From the NCBI GenBank assembly GCA_026413225.1, contig CM048553.1, forward strand, positions 41,270,001 through 41,334,000: a stretch of DNA of 64,000 nucleotides. The letters are read 5' to 3'. Source of the stretch: Otis tarda. Its lineage: Eukaryota; Chordata; Aves; Otidiformes; Otididae. The notes beneath the pieces were generated by a model. That model had not been told where the DNA came from and made no database searches. It saw nothing but the letters and a program-made list of their open reading frames with translations. Position numbers and translations under genes: made by a program. Below, piece after piece: positions 26,782-39,733 of this stretch (position 1 is its first letter; each line of letters starts with the position of its first letter).

Positions 26782-29700
26782 CTACAAACAAAACAAAAGG
26801 GTGAGCTTTACACAAAAAGCATCCACCACTCACATTGCTTTTAAACAGCAGGCAAGTAGCAACACAGTTCAGACCTGTTCTTAGTACTGGCGCGAAGCTG
26901 CATGCAGTGTGTAAGATCAGGGTCTGGGATGTGAATTAGCCTCATCTACTTGTGGGCTGGAAGCTGGTTTTAATCAAGGGATATGCAAGACTTCCCCTTC
27001 TTCCTCTGACTGCTTAAAGGGAAACAATGCCCAAGAGAGCCAAAGTTAAAGAGCCCTGTTCTCCATTTACTTTGCAATTGAGCTGCCCTAGACAAATGAT
27101 AAGAGCATGACATCTCAGTAGGTCAGAGCAGCAGACACTTGAGAGATGAAAAAAATGCATGGCAGCAGAGAAAGTCTGGACCCCACAGCTGTGGATTTTG
27201 CCCAGCTTGTTCTTTCCCAATCCCCAGCTCACAATATAAATAAAGCCAACGCTGCCACACAGGTGGCTGCCAGGCAGGCCGAGCTGTTAAGCTCCACTCC
27301 TGGCCCAGCTAGGCGCCCACTCCAGCAGGCAGGGTAAGCCAGCAGAGGGACCTAAGTGGACAGCCTTCTGTCGCTGGAAGAGTTAGATAAGCACCAGCAC
27401 CATCCTCCCAGAAGCAGTCTCAAGAGCAGCCGGTTAGCTAACCAGAGCAGCACAGCTGTATCAAGTCAGACCTTTAGTTATAAGGATCAATCAAGTGACT
27501 TCTGTATCGCTCAGACGCTACAGTGTGGCTGAGCTCAGTGGCCTGCCTGGTACTTCAGTTCTAGGAACTGCTGAAGGTAGTGCTGGCTGCTTAAAGTTAC
27601 TGCTCCTGCTTATCTTATGTTAACCATTTTCTAAAAATGTTTACCAGCATCAGCTCTTAGGCGAACCTAGGCCTATATTTGTAGGTCCTGAGTCAAACTC
27701 TGGTCTCACCTCTACACTAGTGGTTTGACAAAGATCAAGTGATAAAGTCCTTTCTTGCTAATGACGTGGAGTTTTTGCTGTGGCCACACCTGCTTGCTCT
27801 TTCCTGTTCATCGGGGTAACTCCAAGATGTCTTCTGTTTCTTTTCAGCTAGAGATGTTAATCCTGTTCCTGTGAGGTCTGAGGCTTCCTTTCTTTCCTAT
27901 AGCAGCTCATCCATGGTGTTTGGAAAAAATGTTTTTTCCTTTTGCGAAGGCTTTGAAAGAAGCTATAATCTTCATACGCATTTACTGCATGCTCCAACTG
28001 AATGTTACCTATGGTTAAGCTCTGTCAGTGCGAGAGAACACAACCTCTATTTAGCAAAAAATTTGGCCAGGCTTTAACGTGCATGCTGGAGAGCCCCCAC
28101 AGCCAGCAGAGGCAAGGAACCAGCCACCAGTGCTTTCTGTCATCTGCCACGCAGCAGGGGACTGTGCGATTCAACAAGATGAAGTTCTGCAAGTTCGATG
28201 CACCATGTGTGGAGATACATCCCTAATTCAGTTAAAGGATGCATTCTAGCAGTGCCCAAGCTTTAAGCCTCCTGATGCTATCTTAAAGTAGGGCTCTTGA
28301 CCTCACCCTCTACCTGCTTCAAAGCACATTTTATATGGACTAGAAATCAGAGAAATAAAACTAATTTATCCAGCTTACTGTAGGCACCACCCTTCTGACT
28401 ATGTTATCCTCAGTCAAGATCACAACTTTAAGCTCTCCCAGAGGATAAGCAAGTTGTATGCAGGTATGCAGTCGTCTACCTGGACTTGTGCAAAGCTTTT
28501 GACACTGTCCCGCATGACATCCTTCTCTCTAAACTAGAGAGGCATGGGTTCGATGGATGGACCACTCGGTGGATAAGGAGTTGGCTGGATGGCCGCACTC
28601 AGAGAGTGGTGGTCAACGGCTCAATGTCCAAGTGGAGACCGGTCACGAGTGGCGTCCCTCAGGGGTCCGTGTTGGGCCCGGCCCTGTTCAACATCTTTGT
28701 CGGTGACATGGACAGTGGGATAGAGTGCACCCTCAGCAAGTTCGCCGATGACACCAAGCTGTGTGGTGCCGTCGACTCGCTGGAAGGGAGGGATGCCATC
28801 CAGAGGGACCTTGACAGGCTGGAGAGGTGGGCCCGTGCCAACCTCATGAAGTTCAACCAGGCCAAGTGCAAGGTCCTGCACCTGGGTCGTGGCAATCCCA
28901 GGCACAAATACAGGCTGGGCGGAGAATGGATTGAGAGCAGCCCTGAGGAGAAAGACTTGGGAGTGCTGGTGGACGAGAGGCTCAACATGAGCGGGCAATG
29001 CGCCCTTGCGGCCCAGAAGGCCAACTGCATCCTGGGCTGCATCAAGAGGAGCGTGGCCGGCAGGTCAAGGGAGGTGATTCTCCCCCTCTACTCTGCCCTG
29101 GTGAGACCCCACCTGGAGTACTGCGTCCAGTTCTGGAGCCCCCAACACAAGAAGGACATGGACCAGTTGGAAAGGGTCCAGAGGAGGGCCACCAAGATGA
29201 TCAGAGGGCTGGAGCACCTCTCCTATGAGGACAGGCTGAGAGAGTTGGGGCTGTTCAGCCTGGAGAAGAGGAGGCTCCGGGGAGACCTGATAGCGGTCTT
29301 CCAATACCTCAAGGGGGCCTACAGGAAAGATGGGGAGAAACTGTTCAGTAGGGCCTGTTGTGATAGGACAAGGGGTAATGGGTTTAAATTGGAGGGAGGT
29401 AGGTTTAGATTAGATATTAGAAAAAAATTTTTTACAATGAGAGTTGTAGAGCACTGGAACAGGTTGCCCAGAGAGGTGGTGGATGCCCCATCCCTGGAAG
29501 TGTTCAAGGCCAGGCTGGATGAGGCTCTGAGCAACCTGATCTAGTCAGGGATGTCCCTGCTCTTGCAGGGGGGTTGGACTAGATGACCTTTGAAGGTCCC
29601 TTCCAACTCTAACCATTCTATGATTCTATGATTCTATGATTTTAGAAAACAGCCAACGAGAAAGAAGAGTTCTGGCAAGTAACGCAGAGGGAGAGATGCA

Positions 29701-30739
29701 GATCCTGTTGGGGGTCTGGCTCTGTCTCTGCATTACAACATGCTGTAAAGTAACAAATCAGGGCTGTCAGGAAACACAGCGCCTGGGAAAAATTTCCTGC
29801 TCGTCCACCTTTCCTTGCCCTGCAGGGGAGTTATGATTGACTCCTCTATCCCTAATATACGTGACAGTCTGCAGCTCCCACCAGCCCTACCAGCTAACAT
29901 ACTTCTCCTGTGATTGCATGTTTGGCTGCTGTCAAACTTGAAGCCTGCCTTTCTCCACCACCCTATGTGCTGTCAGTGCTAAACAAGTTACATTTTGGGA
30001 AAGTCTGTGCCTAACATTATCCAATTAATTCTTCATGCACTTTTTTTTTTTTAAAACAGCATAAAGCAGACATTTGGAAAGCTGTAGGCTAAAGACATTT
30101 AACAGGAAAAACTACTTGAGAATATAAAGATACAGTAAGAAAAGCCATAATGCTAATGTCACATGCAAGTTATATTTGTTTAGCTAAGCTGGAACCCTGT
30201 CAGCTGAAAACACTAGCTGCTTTCTAAGGGAAAATAGAGCAGTCATTTCACACAATTGAATTGATTCAGTTTGGTTGTTAAAATACATTAAAGCTGCTGT
30301 GCCAATTGACTAATGTCTGCGAGACCCATTGTCAATTACACTAGTTTGTACATGAATACAAAACAAACAAAGATAATGCCCTTCCTTATATTTTTCTATG
30401 CACTTGACTTCCTGTGTACAATATCTAAAAAAACCTATGAACTGCACTGCTGTAGACCATATGTTTTATTAGTCGTAAGTGTCCTGGCTGGTGTATTCAG
30501 CTAACTGGATTTTAGCTGTAATAGAGGAACTAAGGAGGAGAAAAATCCACATTCTTTTGTATGACCTGCATGGCGTGTGAATTAGGTTTCCCCAGCATGA
30601 GAAAGCTTCCTCTTGCTGGATTGCCCAAGGCAGTGGGAACATTCATTTTCCTTTGTATGAGAGTTTTACAGACACAAAATCTATGCTCTGCAACCTTAAC
30701 TTCCTATCACTGATAATGCCAATAAGCCAATGCATTTAC
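26782..30739 (-). other. NKIRAS1: NKIRAS1 intron with CR1 insertion
   Basis: This 4 kb intron lies between the G3-containing exon (donor GTAAAT) and the terminal exon. It carries the antisense CR1 at 28454-29642. Outside the CR1 I see no gene; small open frames such as those near 27146-27337 and 27871-28226 have no recognisable domain. Confidence 0.9.
28454..29642 (+). mobile_element. CR1 LINE, 5'-truncated, open frame still intact
   Basis: A CR1 non-LTR retrotransposon copy. From about 28466 to the TAG at 29542-29544 one frame is open. It starts inside the reverse transcriptase domain ([15 protein letters not shown]) and contains [14 protein letters not shown], the catalytic FADDTK (28741-28758), and the CR1 C-terminal segment ([18 protein letters not shown], later [16 protein letters not shown]). 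The 3'UTR is short and ends in about three ATTCTATG units (29614-29642), the CR1 signature. The endonuclease and the front of the reverse transcriptase are missing, so this copy cannot move by itself. Lack of stops over more than 350 codons suggests a recent insertion. It is antisense to NKIRAS1. Confidence 0.97.
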
Positions 30740-30981
30740 CTCCTTTTTGTCTCTAAAGATATCGATCTCCTTTTTGAGCAGTTCAACTCTTTGGAAAGCT
30801 TCGAGGCTGGTCACGGCATACACGAGAACGAAGCCATCAGCGACAGAGAAATAGTGTTTTGGCAATTCTACACCCTCCTGCAAACCTCTGGTGTCATAAA
30901 GCCGTAACTGTTCCTTCACGCCTCGGTCTGTCTCCACCGATGCCAAATACACATCTTCCATTGTGGCACCCTCCTCTAAGC
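30740..30981 (-). CDS. NKIRAS1: NKIRAS1 middle coding exon (switch regions)
   Basis: On the minus strand after an ACAG acceptor, the exon encodes [20 protein letters not shown], then the G3 region [10 protein letters not shown], and ends with [15 protein letters not shown] before a GTAAAT donor. kappaB-Ras proteins bind the PEST part of IkappaB alpha and beta and slow their breakdown, restraining NF-kappaB; they also bind Ral GAP. The family is unusual in having DTRGL where Ras has DTAGQ, and the leucine (residue about 65) is kept here. This fits the low GTPase activity reported for the family. Phase: the first two bases complete a split glycine codon. Confidence 0.97.
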
Positions 30982-33900
30982 CTGTTTTAAAACAAGCAGG
31001 AAAGTTCAACTGGTGTTAAGTAGGGCACCACTATAAGAATTATTTGCAGTACAGCAGAATTTTACCCCACAATAGCTTTCAGTGCATGTTTTCCAGAGTG
31101 ACTTGACCTGGACTTGACCTTGCCTGACATCCCCATGAAGGGCTGTATTCACAGATCACTGCACCAGCTATTTACAATAGCGACACTGCATAAATACAAC
31201 CACTAATACATGAGCATGTGATTATGCCTGTAAAATTAATCTATATAAGATGGACATGCAGGATAGGATAAGATACACTGCTCTTCCCCCAGGTTTCCCA
31301 AACTCCAGCCACCCAGTGTACCAGTTCTGTGCCAAACATGCTGCAAATGGGCCTGCCCAAACAGACCTTTTTGGAAGAACAGGCAAGGAACACCAGACAG
31401 TCAAGTACTAACGTCTTGAGCCTACTACTTTGCTTCGTACTGAGATGGATCATATGGCAGAAGCAGGAGCCAAAGGAATAATTCTGGAAACTAACGTGTA
31501 GTGGTGGTACCACTAACCAACAAGTGAAATCAAGCCAGAAAGAGAAGGGGATGTTTGCACGCAAGCAAAGTTGCATGCTGTATTTACTCAAATACACAGC
31601 GAGCTTTTTCCATCCCTTAAGGATTTAAAATGACTCAGATTTGCTAATAGGAGCAAGCTCGTTTACTGCAAGGTAAGAGTATGCACAAGGTAACGAGCTT
31701 TCATACATGTATCACCTGCTCCATGGTAACTATCTGCATACTGGCTCTCCTTCCTTCCTCTCCCTGTGGTAAATGTGAGGTAATTTAAGGCAGCTTACTT
31801 AGAACAAATTAAAAATATTTTTTCCAAGCCAAACCTGAAAACACATAAATCACCTTAGCTTTGTGTTCCCCCTGGATGCAGGTGCATAAGGTTACAGGTC
31901 CCAGCAAACTACGCGTGGCATAGCTGGGCCACTTTCGGAGTCTGTTTTAAGTACTTCTATAAACCCTCTGCAATCCACATTTTTGCCTGCACTGCACTCC
32001 TACATACACAAATTGTTTGCCGTTGCAGGGCTACGATAATGAGTCCTGCATTATTCTCTTTGTCTGCCAAAAAGGGACGATGTTAGTGCATTGTTTAAGA
32101 AAACATGAGAGATTATCTGGCCTGTGAAAATAAGGATTTTGCTATATTCAATGACACTGTTCAAAATACTTCACACTGACAAACAAGCTAAGGCATTCCA
32201 CCCACGCTGACGGTTTCCCGTGATGTACGCAGCATTCCTGTGCAGGAAAGTGGCACAAGCTGTTCTTTTTGCCCCTCTCTGTGCAGTCTTCATAGATCAA
32301 ACTCGTATTAGGTTTGCAATGAATTAATTTATCTCGCCTCCAAATATAGCCACGCTAACGTGTGGGAGCAAAACTAAGAGCAGAAAGACAAAACAAAGGT
32401 TAATAGAAAGAGGAAGCACAGATATATTCTGTGTGGTTGGAGAATGCGTTACAAGGGCATTTTTAAAGACTGGAGTAGGTAACAGAGCCCTTTCTGGATA
32501 CGGCACCATATTTTTTCTAGCTCTGCCTTGTTCCGTTGTACAGTCAGGTCAAGGAAATATCTAGCATCAGTAAATATTACTTTGGCAAGAAGGAATGAAC
32601 CATAAGTACCTGAGTTTTCTCTTCAGAAAGCAATGAATAATGCTGTACAGGGTTTTTTTTTTCTAAATGCTGCACTGTAATTCAACAGTGTTTAATATAT
32701 CCACATTCTCCTATGACAGTTTCTTCCTAGTGGCATTAAAAGTAACAGAGAAAATTATGTCTTTTAACATCCTACTTGAAAACGAAGAGGAAAAATTAAG
32801 ATCAGGGAGTTAAGTCAGCAGAACAGAGCAACAAATTTTTATGTGAAATGCAGAGGGAGGGGCACTTTGGAGGGAACTGAATTTATCCATCAGTATCAGA
32901 TTCCAGGCGTGAAATTTCACCTATGTCCATTAGGGGACAGAATATATGCAAGTAGATTCCTAAGCAAACACAGATAATTTTAGAAATACCTGTGTCACCT
33001 TATTCTAGGCTCTGTTTCCAAAGCCCAGACCGTGTGCTAGCCACATCTTGCTGGCAGTGATATTTACACTTCTTGGTAGCACCATCCCATTCATGCACTT
33101 TCCCAGTCTCCATTCAAGCATGTGCCAGACAAGGTGTTGTACAAGTAGCAGAACTAGTCAGCAAAGCCCAGTGTCCAAGGAATGTATCTGGCACCATCCC
33201 ATCCTCCCTGTCACAAGGACCCCAGTTCTCCTTTCCTTTGCTGGCATCCCCCGGTGTTCTCACTACAGCTGGGTGAGCAAGGGCAGCTTGTGCTGGGGAG
33301 CTGCTGCCCTGCAGACTGCTCCCCACTCAAGCAGGTTTTCCTTAAAGGGGAGCATACCATGGGCTTTTTCTCTCTCCTCTGCTACCAGTTTTTCTAAACT
33401 TACAGAAACATTTTGAGATATCTACTGTTGTGACACAGATGAATGCATAGATGAAACCAGCTTTCAGGTTCAGAAGCTATGGGGGGAAAGGGGAACTAAC
33501 AACAGTGGTTTCTTTGGAAACTAAAGATGAAAAAAAGTTAGGGAGGGAAAAGAGGAGTAGATGGGAGGTTGATGGTATTCTCTAGCGCATACTTAGCTGG
33601 TGCAAGTCTTGGGAGAGTCAGTCTGTGTTAGCCACTGCTGCCACAGAGGAACTTCAAAGGGAAGCCTCAGTCATAAATTGGGTGGTGTTTCAACCCCTGG
33701 TGGTTTCCCAATGAGGAAAAGAAAAAGCTCAATATACTAATGAATACTGCATACTCAAGCTAGACAAAGCAGAGATATTGCAAATACCAAAATAAAGCAA
33801 AACTTCAAGATGTATGGAATTTCAGAAGTTCCATGTGACTCTCAAATATAAATGCAGAGCAAATTTTGTGTCTTCTTAAGGACTTTTGAAGATCTCCTAT

Positions 33901-36900
33901 GCAACCTCTCCTTCCTTCTTTCCAGTGGGAATTTAGCAAAGAGCTCCTAAAGCCTGCTATTCCTTGTGTTTGTAAACTGTGGGATAACAGGCTTTTCTTA
34001 CTTAGACCTCAAATGACAGCTTATCAGAGGATCCCTGACTCTGAGAAGAGCTGGACAGGCCTCAACAGGAGCAGCTCTATTTAGATTTAGCTAATAGATA
34101 AGTACTGGTCCCACCAGCCAGTAGCCACAGTTGTGACCCTCAATTGCATACACTCAGCTCTACTTTCATCTGTTTCTAAAATGCAAAGCTGACTGCAGCT
34201 CTATCAGGAGGTAGTTTTGATTTAAGAACCAAAGATGTAAGAGTGTATAATTTGGTTAATTAGCCTCCACACCTTCGGAGCTGTGAAAGCCAAAACCCCA
34301 AATCCTTCCAGCTGAGACCAAGCGAGGCAAATTCTCTCGTTATGGGTTCTACCACAGTAATATATGGTGTTTTCATTCACAGCTAGTAAGATGATTTGAA
34401 GTAGCTGCTTATGAATAACCTGACCATACCAGCTATTTACACAGCCAGGAGGCAGAGATAAGGAAAATCATGTTTTCTACACAAAGAGTTATCTCCTCCT
34501 GGTGAGCTGATAATCACAGGCTGAGGGGCCAGAGATATTTTAAAGGCAGAAGGCACCATCACTGAACAGGGCCACTATTTAAGGAAAAATACCTCTCCTC
34601 TTTACAGACATGTCCGATGCCAAAGTTAAGCCAGCAGCTCTCCTGTTAGCCCTCTCAAGAGAGCTCAGGCCAAGCACTGCCAGGTACCACAGGTATTTAG
34701 TGGGACAAACTTCTGCCAGTCCAGGACCCATTTCATGACCGAGGAGAAAAGACTTGCTCCTCTTTCTTAGAGGTGCAAGAGAAGGTGGAGGATTTGGACA
34801 AACACAACACGGAAGCCATAAAAAGAGAGATGATCCCAGGTACCAGGCAACCAAATACATAGGTGCAAGCCTTAACAATATGTGGCCCGACCTATGGCAA
34901 TACAGTCCCTACATGACTCAAAGCTAAAACTGCACCCATTTCCAACATCCCCTTTCAGGCTTTGTCTAATTCCTTGTATCAGTTTAGCCAGAGAGGCTGC
35001 CACGCGATATGGATGCTACTTTATGTGGCTCTCATCTTTTTGCCTCCTTCTTTCTCATCCTAGGGCCCAAGGCAAACAGCCTCTCTTGCAGTTTTAAATC
35101 CCAGCGCAAAGCCCAGTACCACACATTGTTGTTCTCATGCCCCAGGGACATAAATATTCATTTTTGGTGGGTATTTCTTCCTCCTGAGTACTTTTTCCTC
35201 TTTGACCTCAAGCAACCTTAGTGCCTTTGCAAGAGTGCTAGCTGCTGGCCATGTAGGCAATGGCAGCATTTAGGGACTTCACCCATGACCAGCCAGGGAG
35301 AGCTGAAGGTGCATGTTTTTCTAGGAAAAGAAACACAGAGCAACTGAGTTTACAGCACCATCACCAAGCACGCAGCTAGGAGCATGGGCTCAAAGCCAAA
35401 GGCTTTATATAGCAGCGTGAAACCTCCAAGGACACTAATCACTTCCCCAATAGCAGCTATGCCACCACTCCTTTCTACAGGAAAGTCAAGAGGAGGCACG
35501 TGGGCACTGACATAGACTCATGGCTCATTTACAGCCAGGAGGAGGCTCCCATGTCAGTGGCTGGGACACCTCGGAGGATGGCACCAGACCTTGTGCTCCG
35601 AGCCTACAACCAAGTTCGAGCATGCCTCTTGTCACTGGGAGGAGGATGTGGATGCCATCAGGAATGGAAAGACTCCGTGCATTGGCTCAGCAGTCCTCCC
35701 CACAGCTCCCCAGCCCTTGGACCGGCTGCAGAGCTGCTCCTGACGTCAGTCAGGAAGCACAGGTTTTGAAACAGCTTGTGTCCATGTTGCTGTACTCGGT
35801 GAGCTGCCTTGCTAGTTGGCTCTGAACAGACGGGCTTTCAGGAAACACACTAGTCCTTTTCGCCTCCTGCCAAAAAGGCCAGCAGCCAAGATGTACATGT
35901 CAGCTTTTTGGAGCTCACAAGGTTTAGGAAATGAGGACTGAGATTCAGTAATCATGTTTTAAGCATGGAAGGGCCACCCCTGCAACCGTAGCATCAGCAG
36001 CAGGTCTGTGCAGTTTAAAGCTGCTCAGCTGAAGAGCAATAAAGGACTCACCAGTCTTCAAACTCTGTCCTTGCCCACTGAGACCCTCACAGTGGTGTCC
36101 TGCCTCCACAGTTTGAGGGTTAAATTGACACAGACTGGAGCATTAGCTGAAGATCTCCATTTTTAGCAGCCCTTACTTCAGGCACCCCCTGCCAGAACTG
36201 CCCATGGGCTGAGGAAGAGGCAGGGAGGACGGTGGCCACTCAGCAGGATTGCCAGAAACACAAACATACCAGTCCATCCCCCAAAATGTGCCTGATAGCA
36301 CAGGCAGGTGATACTAAAAGCGCTGGGACGCAGCTCAGGTGCATCCCTTGGGGCTGCTGTGACTCCATACAAGACCTCTTCTTACGCCGATCTTGACTCC
36401 GCTATTTGCCCTCTTTCTCAAAATGTCTTGGAAATACGATTTGAACAAAATCATAAAAAAACAGGAGGCTACCTTCTCCCTTCTCTCTTTCCACTCCCCT
36501 TCTGCTATCAGCTGCTCCCTCCCTTACTGTTAACTCTGAAAAATAAAAGCAGAGCTGCAGGAAAGGAAAACTGATCTTTTTAAGATGGGGAGGGGGAAAG
36601 CCTGTGTTGTGCAATGGCCAAGCTGGAGCCGAGTGTTTGGCAGAGACAGAGGGACACTTGGGCACGAGGCTTCGCTCCGGTTATGCCAGCCAGTATCCGT
36701 GACGTTGTATAATCGTGTACACGGCTGGCTCCATAAATAGCTCTTCCGATCAGCAACACCCGAATATCCTTCCTGCCTGGGTCGCTATTAGGAGCTCGGG
36801 GCAGGAAGTAATGCACGGCAATACGATTTAAGCAACGTAGCCTTGCTCGGGCTGCTCAGGTGTCTCTGACAATCACCCAGAGGAGAAGCAGGTCTGCAGC

Positions 36901-37953
36901 CAAGGCAGAAATCTTCAGCCTGCAGGTTTTGCAACCTTCACGCCAAAAGCTACACAAAGCTACGTGCATAGGTCTCAATAGGATGCTATAAACAGATGTT
37001 GGTGCAACATGAGAGGAAATCCTCCTTTTAAACAAGGGTATTAGCACGCAGTTCTGTGTCACGCTTTGCCAGCAAATTCCTCCCATCCACACATTTTAAA
37101 GGCGCAGTGCCTGCAAAGCACCATTCTAGAAATCCTAGTGTTTATCCAATAACTTACCCCAACATTTAATTTACCAGCCCGAGGAAAAGATACAAATGGA
37201 CAAATGGACACATTCTCTGTCCAAGCCCTCAGATTCACTCCTGGTGTCACCCCTTGTTTCTGGGTGAGGCAGGAAAAATTAATCAGCCTGATGATTGTTG
37301 CCCTTCCTCTCAAAGCCAAGTCACGTGGAAACAGAGGGAAACAAGCCGGCTTTGCCTTCATTCCCCTTCTTTTGTGCACAGCAAGTCTCAGACATCCCAG
37401 GCTCCTCTCTCAAGTCTGTTTCCCACAGGAGGATTTCTTTGAGAGCCAAGAAGCTCAGCCCTTGAAGTTCAGCACAGAACGTGGGATCTAAAGCAGAGCT
37501 GGTTTTCTTTACAGCGCTTTGATTAAATATTAGCCAAAACGAAGCAAAATAAAGCTTTAAGAAGACAGAACAGAAGTCTAAACAGTCTCTCCATTCATCA
37601 CGTGGTATCTATTTTTCAGGCATCTACAGCATCTTTCAGGGAATGAGGTATTTCTTATGTAAATAGGCAGCAAGCACATCGCCTGCATTCTGTGTCTGTT
37701 TCTTTTTAAACATTCATGTATTTTATAACTGAGAACATCACGGAAAGGGTTCTTCTCCAAGCCTGTTTTAAAAATCTGTAAGCAAAGGACTATGAATTTC
37801 AAGAACTGCCCAGAGATGCACGAAAACCATATTAATTTCCTCCTTCACCTCAGTGCAATTCACGCTCCTTGGTTACTGCTTTTTGGAGGCCCACATAGAA
37901 CAAGATTCTGGAAAAGGAAACACCCCCCCCCAAAAAAAGTAAAAATATCTCAC
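30982..37953 (-). other. NKIRAS1: NKIRAS1 first coding intron
   Basis: This intron is about 7 kb, from a GTGAGA donor (minus strand, next to 37954) to the acceptor at 30982-30983. I see no exon, RNA gene or clear transposon in it. Open frames on either strand are short and have no family features. Confidence 0.85.
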
Positions 37954-38047
37954 CAACAGTATGCTTTCCATAGAGAAGCTGCTCCAAAATCGCAGTCTTT
38001 CCCACCGAGGCCATTCCACAAACCACCACCTTGTAGCCCTTCCCCAT
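37954..38047 (-). CDS. NKIRAS1: NKIRAS1 first coding exon (P-loop)
   Basis: The ATG at 38047-38045 starts [20 protein letters not shown]. The P-loop GMASVGKT covers residues 11-18 and should bind the phosphates of GTP. The exon ends one base into a glycine codon before GTGAGA, and it joins in frame to the next exon. I chose this start because it matches the human protein. An in-frame ATG 45 bases upstream (38092) lies beyond a likely splice acceptor (AG at 38082-38081), so it is probably intronic. Human NKIRAS1, as I recall it, has two leucines where this bird has M and A. Confidence 0.95.
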
Positions 38048-38080
38048 CTTTCCCGAGAGGGCAGGGTCAGGAGGCGAGCC

Positions 38081-39360
38081 CTGTGCAGACACAGGAGTCT
38101 GTTAGCCTGGCAGAGCTCTGCGCCAGACAGAAGCAAAGCCCACGAAAGGCAAGAGGCAAAACGCGAGGCAGCGGCTGACTGGGAGGCACAGCTCCCTCCC
38201 AGGCACTCACCAGCGGCTGGTATTTTTAGGACTGGAGTTTCCTCCCACACCACTTTTTAAGGTTTTAGGCTGCTGCCATGGGTGCTGATGTTTGCCTGCA
38301 GCCTCAACGCTCGTCCCGTCGGGCGCGGGGAGACTGTCTGCAAGCGCTGAAATGCATAAGCTCTCCGGGGCAGGGGCTGTGCTTTTTGGCGTGTGTTTGC
38401 ACTGCAAGACTTGCGTTACCGGGCTTCACAGTTTTGCTGCAGGCCTGATGGCGTATCTGGTGGTATCAGGACAGCTTCTGGAAACGCAACGAAAGAGCGG
38501 TTCCTTCCCTTTTATTTCATGCACAGAAAGTTTCTAGCTTTTACAGACTAGGAGCTACAAAATAGCAGCATTCAAGGCAGAAGCAGAGGAAAGCAAATGC
38601 AAAAGCAGGGGTTTTGGTCTACTTTAAATCAGTTTGGATGGGTGGAGGTTGGTTTTAGCAGGAGGCCTCCAGAAGCCAGGGGCAGTTCCCTCTGCCAGTG
38701 AGCCATGGCTGGGTGGCAGGGCCTAACGCTCCGCTCGCCGTTTGGAGCAGTTTGTCACGGAAAGCCGAAGGGTACCTTTTCGTGACCAGGAGGGGCTGGC
38801 CTTGTTCTGCTTCGGTTCCAGTTGAACCGGGTAACGCTTCACAAGCCGGGGTCCTCTGCAAAGCATACGCTGAAAAATGGAAAGGTCACCCCGCAGCCGC
38901 AGCGGGAGCCGTGGGGGGGCGGGGGGACAACGACGACACTCTTTCAGGCAGGGAAATCCCAATTCCCGTTTTGATTCCCGACACCTTCACAGAAGCACAG
39001 TGGGGACCCTGCTGGGAGCCGGGGGTCGGGGGGGACACACAACAAAAGTCCCCTCAGCACCAGGCCCCCTTCCCCGCTCCTGGAGGAGGCGCGGGGGGAG
39101 GCAGAGATGCGGGGGCCCTGCGCAGGAGGGGACGGGAGCGGATCACGAACTACCCCCCACCCGGCGGCTCCACCGCTGAAGAGGATTTAGGGTTGTTTTT
39201 AGGGCTTTTTTTCACCCTTAGAGCTTATGATTTAATGGTATGATTTATTTTTAAATTATATTTTAGGATTTTTTAAAGACTTCTTGTCAGGATTTCTTTT
39301 AAAGTACTCTTTTCTAGGTCATCCTTCCCCCCAGTCTCTAGCTAGTCTGGGGCTCGTGGG
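38081..39360 (-). other. NKIRAS1: NKIRAS1 5' intron / leader region
   Basis: A probable splice acceptor (AG at 38082-38081, minus strand, after TCCTGTGTCTGCAC) precedes the first coding exon, so a non-coding first exon is expected nearer 39400-39650. GC content rises from about 38870. No coding exon is recognised. A candidate donor for the first exon could not be fixed by eye. Confidence 0.55.
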
Positions 39361-39733
39361 GGGAGTAGAGGCGTGTTTCAGAAGGCGCCCCTGCCCCAAG
39401 GCCAGCCCCCCTCCCCAGGCCAGCCCCCCCCCCCCATCTCCGCACGCCCCCGGCCGCAGCTCTGCGCGCCCCCAGCCCCGCGCGCCCTCCCGCTCCTCCC
39501 CAGCCCCCCAGCGCGAGCGCGCACCTGGGCAGAGACTCCCCCACGAACCCATTGCGCCGCACCGGCCTGGCGGCCCCAGCCCCGCCCCCTGCCGCCCATT
39601 GGCAGGTGCGGGGGCCGGGGCGGGGCGGGGCAGGTGGCCCGGCTCCCACTCCTCCTGACTACATTACCCATCAGGCGTCGCTGCCATCACCGGAAGTGCT
39701 ATGCTGCCGCAAGGCGTTGTAGGAAGGAGGCCT
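39361..39733. promoter_or_regulatory. Shared head-to-head promoter of NKIRAS1 (-) and RPL15 (+)
   Basis: A CpG- and GC-rich stretch lies between the two divergent genes. It contains GC boxes (GGGGCGGGGC near 39616), an inverted CCAAT box (ATTGG at 39598-39602) and an ETS/GABP-type site CCGGAAGT at 39690-39697, close to the RPL15 start. There is no TATA box. This architecture is common for ribosomal protein genes and for bidirectional promoters. Which elements serve NKIRAS1 is inference. Confidence 0.78.

Noticed and set aside
28621-29534. Minus-strand open frames opposite the CR1 element.
   Set aside because: They are antisense shadows of the CR1 reverse transcriptase frame.
38048-38092. In-frame upstream ATG extending NKIRAS1 by 15 residues.
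   Set aside because: A pyrimidine-rich stretch and AG at 38082-38081 place this ATG in the intron, and the known family start MGKG follows downstream.
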